Source of the DNA: Nilaparvata lugens
Lineage: Eukaryota > Arthropoda > Insecta > Hemiptera > Delphacidae
Assembly: GCF_014356525.2 (NCBI RefSeq)
Contig: NC_052505.1
Coordinates: 20,915,432-20,979,431, forward strand
DNA length: 64,000 bases
Direction: 5' to 3'
Made by a program: the position numbers and the translations under genes. This document shows positions 52,389-63,867 of the stretch, one piece after another. Each line of letters opens with the position of its first letter. Position 1 is the stretch's first letter. Below the pieces are notes generated by a model. That model was not told the DNA's origin, made no database searches, and was given only the letters and a program-made list of their open reading frames with translations.

Positions 52389-53067
52389 CTATAGTGTGGT
52401 CCACCTTATAATGGCAGTGGATAAAAGATAGAAGAATAGCGATGCCGATCCTCTGCATTAATTAATTATATTTTTACACTGACAAAAACATAATTGTCAT
52501 CGTTGTGGACCTAGAGAAGGATAGTACCACCGGCTTTGTCGAATGATAAATAAAATAAATAAATAAATATAATTTTATTGCCGCTCAACATTACAATAGT
52601 TATGGACAACGTCAGAAATTATTGTTTAGCAAACATAGTCAACCTATATTATAACATGGAGGGTTAATGTGAGAAACACCAGTCAAAATAACATACACGG
52701 GAAAAGTACATAGAAGAAATAACATGAATACTAGAAATAATAGTATAAAATAGTTCATCTTAAAAGAATAATTTGTTGAAATTCGAAAAACTCTTTCATA
52801 CTATAAAAAGGATTTCTAATTAACCAGCTATGTAGCCTATTTCTGAATAATTGAAATGGAGCTTCTATCCACTCATGTGGTAGTTTATTGAACATTCTCA
52901 TTCCAACAACTTCATAGCTATCCTGAGATTTAGTCAGCCTACATAAAGGTATTTCTATATTTCCGTTACTCCTAGTGTTGTGGGAATGTATATTTCTCCT
53001 TAGATAGACAAGGATAGCAAAACCAAAGTTGATCAAATACTGTCATTATAACGTGGACATCACTATA
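52389..53067. mobile_element. CTATAGTG MITE split by a LINE insertion
   Basis: The ends CTATAGTGTGGTCCACCTTA and AACGTGGACATCACTATAG belong to the family at 25044. The interior follows that copy up to GTCGAATGATA and resumes at GATAGCAAAACCAAAGTT, with a retroposon in between. Confidence 0.8.
52549..53012 (-). mobile_element. 5'-truncated LINE 3' end
   Basis: The insert lies inside the MITE, with GATA on both sides (52545-52548 and 53013-53016) and an AAAT-repeat tail at 52549-52575. The minus strand encodes a LINE RT C-terminus: NIHSHNTRSNGNI, LTKSQDSYEV, MRMFNKLPHEW, then RNRLHSWLIRNPFYS, ending at 52755. The first eight residues of the open frame are MITE sequence. Confidence 0.85.
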
Positions 53068-53569
53068 GTCACACACACACACACACACACACACATCCTA
53101 TCCTACTTGGGCCGTGAGATGTAGCGCAAAAAATTGAATGTGTCATTACAAACACATCGTCAACGATCTATACCGTAGGCCCACGGACGTTGTGTCGCCG
53201 TGTAGTGGTCGTCTTTTGTCTCGAATAAACACAACCGCCATGTAGTGATCGTGAAGGCAATTCACTCGGGAAATTGATTCCAGAAAAATACAATAAAAAT
53301 ATTTATATTTCATTTGAATCTTGAATTCCAAGAGGTTGAAGAATTTATTACAGCCCAGGAAACATGAAACGCAACTTTAGTAATATATATGACTGTGTCT
53401 TCACAATATACCTGATAGATTAGTAACAATATACGTAATTAATTAGAGCGGGAGATTAATTATCTGGCATGTTCATTAAAAATCTTTAATGAAGGATGAT
53501 ATTAGGCAAAATTACAATATTATTCCCATCCAATTAATTTCTTCCAATTCAGTAGTAGTTATGTAGTTG
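53068..53569. other. AC microsatellite and unannotated DNA
   Basis: An AC dinucleotide run lies at 53069-53096. The rest has no recognised feature. Confidence 0.45.
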
Positions 53570-53776
53570 AGAAGTTGATATTGTGGTAATTATTCATATT
53601 GAATGAAAAAGACTAAGAAATTGTCGAAAAACCACAGATTTATTGGTATCTGTAATGACATTGATTCATCTGTAACAACACTGGTTCATTGTCAATGGTG
53701 TAACATCCGAAAACGGTCTTTCTAAGTATCAATAAATTTGTGGTTTTTTGACAATTTCTTAGTCTTTTTCATTCAA
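53570..53776. repeat. Fold-back family F, short copy
   Basis: The arms GAATGAAAAAGACTAAGAAA and TTTCTTAGTCTTTTTCATTC are exact complements. The centre holds TCAATGGTGTAACATCCGAA and the CGGTCTTTCTAAGTATC end. Most of the middle found at 16495-16985 is absent. Confidence 0.8.
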
Positions 53777-54264
53777 TTGAGTTATTCTAGTGGGCTATCT
53801 TGTGGACTTTTTAGTGATCGACTTTTTAGAGTATATTTCACTGCTAATAGATTCATTACTGCATACCCAAATACGTCCATTCCTAACTAGAATGACAGAA
53901 TTGGAATAATTCTCAGTTGGAATAATTCATCATAATAAGTAGTTTAATATGTTTCAAGACAATATGACCACTATAAACTTGTAATTATAAACTTGTAGTA
54001 TTATAATATAGAAGAGAATTCTAGGATTATTGACACTCCTATCATGTTCAATACGGAATGATTACAGTGCATAAAATAAAAATTAGATATATTTCTCAAT
54101 TTTTTTCAAAATAAATTGAGACTCCTAGGATCCCGTGTAAATTTCCACCAATCTCTGTATTTTTGAAACGTCGCATGATTTGATTTTTTTGGTGGACAAA
54201 CGAAGAAATAATATACAAACATTATACCTGAAAAAAACCTGAGAAAATATTATAGACTGGAAAT

Positions 54265-54434
54265 CTAGCTTTTCCTCTCTACAAGTTTCAGCCAAATTCC
54301 TCCTTTCGCGTTGTATGTGAAGGATTTATTCTCAATGGGTACCGGGTCAACAGTTTTTGATGATTTCTCAATACGAAAATGAAGGACAATAGATGCTACT
54401 GCCAGTTTGACTTGCATTTTCCCAAATCTCATAC
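54265..54434 (-). CDS. P450 exon 4
   Basis: The acceptor is TCTTTTTCAG/GTATG. It codes Gly459 then MRFGKMQVKLAV to the end (GGIWLKLVERKS) and a TAG stop at 54267-54265. The start of this exon is the last part of the haem-binding helix. Confidence 0.93.
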
Positions 54435-57400
54435 CTGAAAAAGAAAGAATAGCATTACTATACTCTATTACCTACTTACTATCAAAGAGAAACAATAGCG
54501 TAATAAACTTACGTTATTGTTTCTCTATGTTACTAATACTCTATGAACCAAATGATATAATCAATACTATAGACTTCAAAACAATACACTTCAAAATAAG
54601 TGAACCAATTTCGATCAATATCTCTTCCCGGAAAATATTTTTTGTTCCTTTCTAACTTTTCAAAGAGCTTCTCAGTATTGTATTGGAGACTCATCACACT
54701 ATAGTCTGTCCATTAAAAGTAAAGACAACAACGTAACGTCTGTTAACCACACACGTGCAAAATGTATGTTGCTGTCTTCCTTCTCGATGAACAGATTATA
54801 GTGAAAAGTAGGCATAGAAGCAGAATCTGGAGCCAATACGTATTTCGCTTTAACATTCTGTTGTGGGAGGAATTATGTTAAATTTTGACACTTTCTTAGT
54901 AGCTTAGTCAATATGCATTCCAAATTCCAAGATCGTCTAGGAGCCCAGGATCGTCTAACAAGCCCTTCCTTTCAATTTACTAAGATTCTATTTGCCTACT
55001 CACATTTGATTTTAGAGAAGCCTCAATATAAATAACATAGTCCTATTTAATCTAATATTCACAATCCCTCAAAAATTACAACATTATTATTGAACGAAAT
55101 CCCAATTAAGTGATGTAAATAACCCCGAAGACTTCTGCTACTGCAAATATTGACAACAGGGTAAACATCATGGGCTAGATGAGAATTCGATGAGCACTAC
55201 TAAACAAAAATTATTTTTCTGCCCGATTTTTTAAATTATTTTTCTAATTAAATTTAGAATATTGCAAAATTATCATGTGAAATACCTCACAGGAATATTA
55301 TGTACCTATATTTTATAAACAGATTCATGTTGTGGGAGATTTATCATAACATATTTCTATTCATATTCAACAACTCAATCACATTACGGTTATAAGGAAA
55401 TCCTTCAGAAATTCATCTTTCATATCTTTTTGATGCCTCTTACTTTACTACTGGATGGATTCATTGAGAGTCTGCTTTCTTTGTACAGTTTCAAATCAAC
55501 TAATGGAGGGATAACCAAATGCTGATTGAATGGCTCTACATGGAATATTCATAACCGGGCTGGTCCGTTTCTCATTGATCTGTCTTCATTCACCAAAATC
55601 TCCAACTCCCGATAGCTATGAATTATATTCATTTCAATTTTGAGTGATTTTTTCTCAAGGACTTTAAGTATCTTGACTCATTAAAAGACTTTCATGGTAT
55701 CTTAATCTCAACTAATTATGGATTTCATGTTTAGGTCTATCAGAGAGAAGTCAGTACCTTACTCTTTAAGATCTTCCCTTATCTCTGGTTCTATATATAT
55801 GAACGAGCTTGGACGTTCATGTTCATTTCATGATCGATCTAATCGATCTAATATGGAAGTTGATTTTCTAGAATCTTACGACTGTAATGATATATTCGGG
55901 CCAAGCAGCATGTGGCGTTTTTGAGACGAGTCTGCAGGGCAGGAAGCTCTCCGATTGGCTGATTAACAGCTGATTCCCGAACGCCAATCAAACAATCGAA
56001 AATTCCTGCCCTACAGACTCGTCTGGAGAACGCCTCATGTAGCTTGGCCCCAAGATATCATCACAGTCGTATGAGTTCAGATTCTAGAAAATCTAGTTTC
56101 AGCTGATAATCAACCAATAGGAGAGCTTCCGGCTCTGTTGACTCTTCTGAAAATCGCCTCATGTGGCTTGGCCCTAAAATAACATGACTCTCGTGTAATG
56201 GGTTCAAGATCCTCAAAAATCAAGTTCTATATAATACAATCTGTATTAGTTTAATCGTAGTTCTGTATAATCGTAAAAAATTCAATATAGCTCGATCAGC
56301 TCAACTGAATCAACTAAAAATATTGGTATTTTCTTGTGAAATTTGTACTTGATTTAGCAGCCTTCCACCTTGTTCTATTATGAATAGGAATGGAATTTTA
56401 TTTTCAAAGTAATTTCATGAAATACTACAATAATTTATCTTCAAATAAAGCAGCAACCTCTTTTTATGTTTCATTGGAACCAATGCAAATAAAATATTCT
56501 ATTCAATGATGGAAATCAATGAGAAATTGCATTTATTCAAATGCTAATCAAGGCTGTTCGGGACACTTTTTCATTATTTAAATTGGATAATCTTTTTCGA
56601 TATAATTGTTAAGATCATTATAAGGGTGAGAAAAAGTGGCAACTGAAATTTTTTAAGTGGTCTAATAAGCGAGTTATGGGTTGTTGAAGTGCTAACTTCC
56701 CAGATTCCGTTTTCTTTCCAGATCATGAACGGCTACGACTATATTATTAGAACTTCTCTTTAAAATTCAAAAAATGTATCTTTTGCAAACAAAACAAGTT
56801 AGGCTATTTCCCATATCGTTCATAGATAAAAAAAAAACATTTTTTGTAAATTCGATAACTTTTTCATTTTGACATCAATCATGAAAAATCGCACATTAGA
56901 ACAAAGACAATGATATTCTGAATGTATTAAACGAAAACTCCGATGAAAAATTTGAAACCGTTTAAATGATCTGGAAAGAAAACGGAGCTTAACACTTCAA
57001 CAACCCATAACTCGCTTATTAGACCACTTAAAAATTTCAGTTGCCACTTTTTCTCATTCTTATAATGATCTTAACAGTTATTTTGAAAAAGATTATCCAA
57101 TTTAAATAATAAAAACCCATAACTCGCTTATTAGACCACAAATTTCAGTTGCCACTTTTTCTCATTCTTGACAATTATATTGAAAAATATTATCCAATTT
57201 GAATAAAAATAAAAAGGTGTACCGAACCGCCATAATGAATAATCATTAATTGAACGAAAATCAAGAAATTTCGTTACCGCTTTAAATTTGGATATTTGTT
57301 TAATAATAATTATTATTCTATTCAAATATTACAAACTCACCTATGCAGTTCCTTGGTCCCTCTCCAAAAGGCAGGTACGAGTAAGGAACAATTTTGTGTT

Positions 57401-60400
57401 GATTTTCCTTGCTGAAGCGTTCTGGGATGAAATTTTCTGGATCAGGAAATAGTTGAGGGTCATGATGGAGGCCGTAGACTGGAATGACCACCATCGTGTC
57501 TGCCGGCAGGATTTTGCCATCTGGCAGTTTGTAGTCTGATCTGCTCTGTCTCTGCAGAATCGGAACTGCAGGATGTTTTCTCAGCGTCTCTGTTGAATGG
57601 AGTAAAAAAATCGGTTCTATGAATATTAGAAATTGATCGTTTCAATCACGAGTGAAAATCGGAATGATATTTATGAGTGAATTGTTTTGGGAATTGGGGT
57701 ATTGTTTTGGGAAGTGTTTTCATTTCCAATACAGTAAATGTTCATGTTTCTTATTCAATATTATGTTGTACATCTCATGAAAATTGTAGCAATAGATTTG
57801 ATTCGATTCTGGAAAGATATTGATAATCGAAGCTCGGGAATGGGACAATTTTGGACTGTTGCCCTCTCCCAATAATTATTGTACAGTGTACTATTTGTGC
57901 CTGTTTCGTAAATTGGAGTAATTAAATTGATAGGATTTCTCAACGATTGTGGAATGGAATCAAATCATTGATAATTATTGGATTGCATTCATTGATCAAA
58001 TGTTGAAACAGAGTAACAAATAGCATTTTTAATTTGCACTTTACTGAAAAAGTCACGGAGTTGAAGGTATTTGCCGTGTTATCAGAGAGTCTTTGTAGAT
58101 TTCAATCCCATATCAAGGGGTCACATTATAATAATACTCTCTGACATGCAATATCTGACAGAAATTTATTTGCATTAATAGATTTCCAATCGTTTACAGA
58201 TATTGGAAGCTACCAAAAATGTTAGATTTCAGGATTGATATTTCCCTTGTGGCTCTCATGAAAGCGTATATAATTCAAGTTCCATTCCATTCGATATACT
58301 GTATTGTTCATTGAAAGTCTGATCATATTATGCAATCTGTGATAAATATATTTTAGTTAGAATGATTTTCATTCATGGAAATATGTATTTCATTTTATTT
58401 CGAGCATATTTACAATTTTATTTGTATCAATCTATTCCTTATTGTTAGCAACAATACTAAACTGACAATAATCATAAGTCTCGTATTCAAAACATGTATA
58501 TTGTGGCCATTTAAAATTTAGTTTTCCAAGTTTGATTCCATCTTTTATCATGATTAATCCCTGATGACTAATAAAAAAAAATTGTCCAAGACATCATGAA
58601 AACTGAGTATCTCACCACTCAAAACCATATCAAGGTAAGGCAAATGAAGGAGAACATCGTAGGACAGATCTCCACTTGCAGCTTTCAGTTCTTGGTACAG
58701 TTTCTCCTGAATTTCAGGATAGGAAGCTAGTTCGTAGAACATGAAGCCTAGAGTCACCGACGAGGTCTCAAAGCCCGCCAGCACAAATACAAAAGACTGG
58801 GCGGCAATTTCCTCCAAAGTTAGAGTCAGTTTTTCACCTGAAATGCATGAAATCAATCAGTTTGATCATATAATAATAATATGTTTGTAATAAGCTAATA
58901 ATATGCTGTACAAATCTACACACAGAAAACATATAAATACCACGAGTATATTATATATTTATACTACGAGTATATTACTAAATCTATCTACTTTATTTTG
59001 CTAATAGGGTTGCGAACATCTCGTGCTTTTTTCAAGAAATAAAAAGATAGTTCTCCACATTATTTATTCAATTATTACGGTTGATTCCTATATGAGCTTT
59101 TAGTTTTCACGTGGATAATGGGGAGTGCATGAGTGATTTGATAGGATGATCAAACGTCCATGCCTACAAGCGGGATTCAAACCTACGACCAGGTATCGCT
59201 AGCAGACCATAGTCGTCTCGGCTAACCTGGCCAGCATGGAGAGATGATTGATAATTTATGTGAATTGTTTAAAGTGAGAGATTTTTCTTTCCAATCGGAA
59301 ACGAAATTATGTAGACAATTTTTACAACACTTAATGACAAGTCTACTTGGAAAATCTGATAAAATGCTTAAGAAACGAGAAAAATAGGTAAAAAGGAACT
59401 CTCGAAACCCTCAGTTTCGTCTTCCACCTAAACCTGTGAATCGAATACAAACTTTCACTATAAGAGTTCAGCGTTAACATTCAGTTATTAGCATTCAGCT
59501 TAAAGTTGATTGGTTCTTGGAATAAATAGATAAAATAACCCTCATATTCCTAAATTACCGTTCTCAGGGCAATAACATAAAATCGATGAAGGAGTAGCTG
59601 ACTTGATAGTCACGCCTCAAGAACCAAGGAGCTCTCTGATTGGTCAATGAGTTGAACAGTCGCCATTTCACCTTCACAACTCACTACCAATGGAAAGCAA
59701 GCATCTAGAGAATGTCACGTGCCAGTCATTGTCCAATGAGACTGCTTGTTGGATTTGGGGCGTGGCTTACTCGCTTACATTAGCATAGCCACTGTTTTAT
59801 CATTTATGTCTTGAGTAAGGTCTGTTTTCCCTACAAGAATAATTTTTCTCTAAAATACTCGAAGTGAACTAACTTATTTGTTCTTCAAACCAATCACAAT
59901 AATTATGAATTTCCATAGTGTTGACATGACTGTTCTGCTATCAATATTCTTCGAATAGATTTTTAATTAGATTGGAGTTCTTTATTTATGTATGTTACAA
60001 TATTTACTGGCTCATACACTAAATTACAGACTTACTTGAAATTATAGAGTAATGACTCTAATAACAATAATTTGAATTTAATTATAAGAAAATTTATAAT
60101 ATTTCCAGGATTGAGAGAGGGATGAAAGCTTCAATTTATATGACGGTATTGCTAATTAGTCAACGAATTTTACAAAGTATAAAAAAAATTTATCAATGAG
60201 AATAAAGATTAAATGCAATTGGAATAACGTTTATATAATATTGTGATGTAACTTCATGAATCGGCAGTGTTTCAACAAATAATAATTGCTGATTTTCTGA
60301 AAAGGATATAAAATATAGATAGTAATAGTTATATTATAGATAGTTATATTCAGGGCTTATCCTACAAGTAACTGAATAGTGTTTTTTCTGGCTCTAAATT

Positions 60401-61745
60401 TTGTAAAATTACTCAAAAATTTTCCAATTAATGGTGATTTAAGTGTGATATTTCCGTTTTTTATTCTGTTTTCAAAATTTGAAAATCTTTCTTTCCGTCG
60501 GTTTTGAGTGAAAATGGACTAAATTTCAGTAAAGTGAAATCATAACCCTATTTTGGACTTATAAAATGTTATCTAAATTTGAGAGAGAAATAGTACAAGG
60601 AGTATCCTTAGTTTTTCTCTCCCAATCAGTGCTTCTTTGTGAAAAATATGGATAAATAAACAAAAATAAATAAAATAAAAATCAACAAACGAGCAGTTAG
60701 AGTGACTCTAACTGAAGGGCAGAAAAAATTGTGCTCAATAGCGCCAAATTGTTAAATAAGGCCCATACAGGTACCATACATCTGAACATAATATATTTAG
60801 CAATGAACTTCTCTTATCAAATTTGAAAAAAATGATATTACCTTCTTGTAGTTTCTCGTTATGCCTATCTTTATTATTAGTGAAGGAACTCTCCTTCATA
60901 TCAATCAACAGCTGCATAAAGTCCTTACGCGTTATCTTCATTCTCTCTCTGTATTCAATATTTTTCCTTACTAATCTCATAAAGAAATTCTCTACAGGCA
61001 TTGGAGTCAATCTGATACGCAGGTGAATGAGAAAGTCTTTGCATACCATGCTCATCACTGTCTTCGTATACTGGAAAAAACTCGGTTTCAACATCATCTC
61101 AGTCATATGCTTCATCTCAGAATTCTCATCATTAAAGTTGTTCCCTTCCAAACCAAGAGCAACATTGGAGATCACATCGAGTCCAAAACGGGCCGTGAGA
61201 TCTTTCATTTCAACGCTCCCATCAGTGGACGCTTTTTGCACCGCGTACTTCTTGAGATCCTCTGATAAATCTTTGACTGTATTGTACATCGTCTTCATTT
61301 TCCCACTAGTGAACGTTGGACTCAGTTTGTTCCTCAGGCTTCTCCAGTAATCTCCTTCGATCGAAAACAAATGTCCCGATAAAGGGTCATTCTCCAAATT
61401 GTGATAGACTCCTCTATCAAGAAATGACGAGAAATCTTTCACAAGGATATTCTTGATGAGCTCTGTATCCCTCACCAGCAAGGATCGTTTGAATAATGTG
61501 TAGTAACCCAAATAATCTTTGCCTCGACCTCTGTCGTAGAACTCCTTGAATAGTTCGGCTGTACTTAATTGGAAAGTTGCGAGTCTACTGACCGAACCAA
61601 ATGGGAAGCTGCCAGGTATGGTAGGAATTCCAAGATTCTCCCAAAAATTTAGTTTTCTCTTGAGAAATAAGAATATGAATAGCAATGTTGTCGTGAGTAA
61701 TGTGGAGATGATCCAGCCCCAGCTACCAATCATTAATGAACTCAT
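54265..61745 (-). CDS. Cytochrome P450, CYP6-type
   Basis: The coding exons are 61745-60842, 58837-58616, 57589-57341 and 54434-54265. All introns are GT-AG (2,004, 1,026 and 2,906 bp). Joined, they give 514 residues, the usual size. The product would be an ER-anchored haem monooxygenase; CYP6 enzymes oxidise plant toxins, insecticides and some endogenous lipids. Visible marks: an N-terminal membrane anchor (about residues 9-29), a proline hinge (IPTIPGSFPFG, 40-50), helix C WRSLR (W134, R138), helix I AGFETS (322-327), ExxR (E376, R379), PERF (431-434) and the haem loop FGEGPRNCIG with ligand Cys457, followed by the CYP6-like MRFGKMQ. All key residues are present. The ATG at 61745 is the first in frame; the open frame continues upstream to a possible acceptor (TTGTTTGTTACAG), suggesting a non-coding first exon. 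The subfamily cannot be given. Confidence 0.95.
54486..54536. repeat. Small palindrome in P450 intron 3
   Basis: AGAGAAACAATAGCGTAA pairs with TTACGTTATTGTTTCTCT across a 15-base loop. The same end sequence (GAGAAACAATAGC) terminates the MITE at 62827-63095. Confidence 0.8.
55085..55240 (-). repeat. SINE copy in P450 intron 3
   Basis: The minus strand carries GCTCATCGAATTCTCATC, ATATTTGCAGTAGCAGAAGT and CTTCGGGG, the body of the SINE pair at 31302-31527. An ATAATAATG tail lies near 55085. The head is mostly lost. Confidence 0.65.
55862..56093. mobile_element. Palindromic MITE in P450 intron 3
   Basis: GATTTTCTAGAATCTTACGA with GGGCCAAGCAGCATGTGGCG and GACGAGTCTGCAGGGCAGGA is mirrored by its complement on the right. 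A further degenerate copy of the right arm continues to about 56220 (CGCCTCATGTGGCTTGGCCC). Confidence 0.8.
56571..57110. mobile_element. Large palindrome in P450 intron 3
   Basis: The arms at 56571-56727 and 56967-57110 share GATCATTATAAGGGTGAGAA, AAGTGGTCTAATAAGCGAGT, TATGGGTTGTTGAAGTG and GTTTTCTTTCCAGATCAT. An extra partial copy of the right arm follows at 57114-57206. It is non-coding. Confidence 0.85.
57341..57589 (-). CDS. P450 exon 3
   Basis: The acceptor is CATTCAACAG/AGACGC. It codes ETLR (ExxR), PERF and the haem loop through Cys457 and Ile458. The donor is TGCATAG/GTGAGT. It is too short to stand out as a long frame, but all junctions keep the reading frame. Confidence 0.93.
58616..58837 (-). 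CDS. P450 exon 2
   Basis: The acceptor is GCATTTCAG/GTGAAAAAC. It codes the rest of Gly302 to Ser375, with helix I (AGFETSS), and leaves one base. The donor is TTGAGTG/GTGAGA. Confidence 0.93.
59085..59240 (-). mobile_element. tRNA-derived SINE in P450 intron 1
   Basis: The minus strand starts GCTGGCCAGGTTAGCCGAGA (A-box region), has the B box GGTTTGAATCCCG (59171-59183), then GGCATGGACGTTTGATCATC and a CATTATCCACGTGAAAAC end. The head resembles a tRNA-Leu-type sequence. It shares its body with 24790-25012 and 2170-2275. Confidence 0.8.
59241..60540. other. Remainder of P450 intron 1
   Basis: AT-rich intron. A CpG-containing stretch near 59600-59780 has CCAAT/ATTGG motifs (TGATTGGTCAATGAG and GTCCAATGAGAC) and CACGTG, as in the fold-back elements, but its boundaries are unclear. 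Confidence 0.4.
60545..60690 (+). repeat. Retroposon-tail repeat with inner hairpin, copy 2
   Basis: TTATCTAAATTTGAGAGAGA, AATAGTACAAGG and TTTTTCTCTCCC match 50085-50200. It is followed by an AAATAAATAAAATAAA tail. It lies just downstream of exon 1 in P450 intron 1. Confidence 0.65.
60842..61745 (-). CDS. P450 exon 1
   Basis: It codes residues 1-301 plus one base, including the membrane anchor and helix C. The donor is CAAGAAG/GTAATA, and the split codon joins exon 2 as Gly302. Confidence 0.92.
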
Positions 61746-62818
61746 CGTGAGTGATGCGAGAGCTATTCTCAGTCTGACCTGAAAATCCTGTAACAAACAA
61801 CAAATCGTGTGAAAAAAAACAATGTTTCAAAACACGATGCATTTTCTACTCAACACTGTTTTTGAATCATTTTCTCAATATAATTTTGTTTTAAATACAG
61901 TACAAATAATAACAATTCATAATTCGCTATAATATCACTGATGTGATTGTTTATTATTCAATTTAATAATGAATAAATTAATAAGCAGCTATTTTAGGTT
62001 CATCGAGAAATCGTCATTATTTTCAATTATTACAAATGGAAACATTAACATCTCAGTTTCTTCATAATAAAAATTTGAAACATTTGGGAAGATATAGAAA
62101 AAAATAAGACTTAGGTGATGTTTACATTGTTCACGGCATTGATCGGTTTGATAGTGTTTTGGTAATACGATTCTGCTTCGCAATCCTCTATTATTGACTT
62201 CACTTTTGTTGTAGTGATAATCTCTCCGCTATAAGTGGGATTGAATAAAAATACAATAGTAGAACTTATTCCAGTATTGTGAACAATGAATAATTGGTTT
62301 TTGGAATAGAGGAGCCGCAATATGTATAAAGATCTCAAAGATGAATCAGAATTATTAATGAATGAAATGAAGGAGTTTCATTGAGAAATCAATCATTGAT
62401 TCTCTTTTAACATTCTAGTCATTTGTCTCTACTCATAGAAATAAGTTATTAATTTAATAATAAACGGATACCTTTCATTTTTTTGAAAAACAAACCTGTG
62501 ACTCTGATTCAATATCTATTAATTTCGACTCTGAAATTCTAAAATTCCCATGAAAACTGAATAATTTCAGAAGTTTCATAATTTTAAGAAGTTGTTGAGA
62601 CAAAATCATCGAACAATTTCTTCAAAATCTCTGATTAAGTATTATCACAATTTATTGTATCATTCTAGATATCAGTATAAAGCTTAAGAAATAGAAAACT
62701 ATACTATAAACATGAAAAAAAGGAATTCAATGATAGGATATCATCATAATAACTTCGTATTGTACATAGTCATATGAATCGAATCCTCAGCTAGTGCCTT
62801 CTTATCGGTAATCGGTGA
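61746..62818. other. Upstream region of the P450 gene
   Basis: The 5' region and promoter should lie here, but it is uniformly AT-rich and I cannot place a TATA box or first exon. Short frames at 61989-62338 are not convincing. Confidence 0.4.
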
Positions 62819-62826
62819 GATATTAC

Positions 62827-63095
62827 CATAGAGAAACAATAGCGTGAGTCCCATGGTATAGGGCGTTTATGTCGCAGCTTTTACTGTTCTTTCAAACCGA
62901 TTACTGTCGATTATTTTCGATTTTTACTGTTTTGACCGGGTAAGAGTGTATGAACGGCACAATATGAGAGACTACCAGCGTCATAAAGCTTCACAGGAAA
63001 GAATTACGTGGACTATCAGCTTGAGATAACAGTAGAAGTTGCAACATAAACGCACTATACCATGGGATATCTACTTATGCTATTGTTTCTCTATG
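62827..63095. mobile_element. MITE upstream of the P450 gene
   Basis: Perfect 17-bp ends CATAGAGAAACAATAGC and GCTATTGTTTCTCTATG, with ATATTAC on both sides (62820-62826 and 63096-63102). Inner arms include CCATGGTATAG and CTATACCATGG, CGTTTATGT and ACATAAACG. The 7-8 bp flanking repeat would suit an hAT-type element, but the class is not certain. Confidence 0.8.
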
Positions 63096-63102
63096 ATATT
63101 AC

Positions 63103-63490
63103 TTCTAACATAGGAACCTTGAAACGATGGTGGAAAACCCCTGTGAACCAGATTCACCTCTCAAAATAGTATTTAGATTGGTTATCATTGTTAAAATTAG
63201 TTGTCAAAATTCATTCAAATGAAATTTAATGCCCTCCTACAAGAATACGTACTGAAAACTGGGTTCACTGAGAACTAGGCCTACTGGAGTACTTCCGAGT
63301 ACACCCATAGACCAAACAAATCTCTTGATCTGATTCTCTTGATGAAGACACATTTCAGATCAGCAATGTATACTTTTATTAAAATACAAGTGATATATTC
63401 AATATGATCCAACAAACGAGAGGTATGGAGTTGGTACTACAGGGGCTCACTGCTTGGAAATAGAATAAAATATTGACAATAAAATAATTA
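63103..63490. other. No recognised feature
   Basis: AT-rich spacer without convincing frames. Confidence 0.4.
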
Positions 63491-63493
63491 ACA

Positions 63494-63556
63494 ATGCGAC
63501 ATTTGCTCTTTCTTGGTCTTTGTTTCATCAGCTGTTGCTTTTTCATGCTTTAAAGC
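63494..63556 (-). pseudogene. Inverted partial copy of the adjacent ORF
   Basis: The minus strand reads ALKHEKATADETKTKKEQMS, closely matching residues 53-73 of the ORF at 63613-63867 (ALKHGKETADETKTKEKQMS), in the same frame, with changes of single bases. It is preceded by TTTAATAG, a possible acceptor, and followed by a stop. It could be the last exon of an inverted paralogue or a broken copy. The two copies face each other and could pair over about 63 bp. Confidence 0.55.
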
Positions 63557-63612
63557 CTATTAAATCATTATAATTACTATGTTTTATTCGTGATTTAAAA
63601 ACTGGCGAGGCT

Positions 63613-63867
63613 ATGATGAAGCAGCTCCATGATAAAACAGAAAAAGAAATCATCAAGAAATGGATGGCAAGGGTTTGCAAACTGAAGTCTTCTGACATTA
63701 AAGTAAAAAAGGCACGAAATGAGTTCTACAAGTACTTGATGAAGCTGACGAGAACGGCTTTGAAGCATGGAAAAGAAACAGCTGATGAAACAAAGACCAA
63801 GGAAAAGCAAATGTCGTACAAGAGCACTTGGTCTCCTGTTAGAAGAACGTATGTTGCTAATTATTAA
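63613..63867 (+). CDS. Small lysine-rich protein, unidentified
   Basis: An 84-codon frame starts with two ATGs (63613 and 63616) and ends at TAA. The product is basic and largely helical by composition: EKEIIKKWMARVCKLKSSD, then KKARNEFYKYLMKLTRTAL, then a charged KETADETKTKEKQ tail and SPVRRTYVANY. No signal peptide or membrane segment is seen. I do not recognise the family. It may be a single-exon gene or the last exon of a longer gene. The inverted copy just upstream supports this being, or having been, a real coding sequence. Confidence 0.4.
   Translation: MMKQLHDKTEKEIIKKWMARVCKLKSSDIKVKKARNEFYKYLMKLTRTALKHGKETADETKTKEKQMSYKSTWSPVRRTYVANY

Noticed and set aside
60735..60840. Extension of P450 exon 1 past 60842
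   Set aside because: It reads through a consensus donor; the residues after it do not match P450s, while splicing to 58837 keeps frame and motif order.
61746..61796. Longer P450 start at 61796
   Set aside because: That start is TTG and overlaps a likely splice acceptor. The ATG at 61745 precedes a normal membrane anchor.
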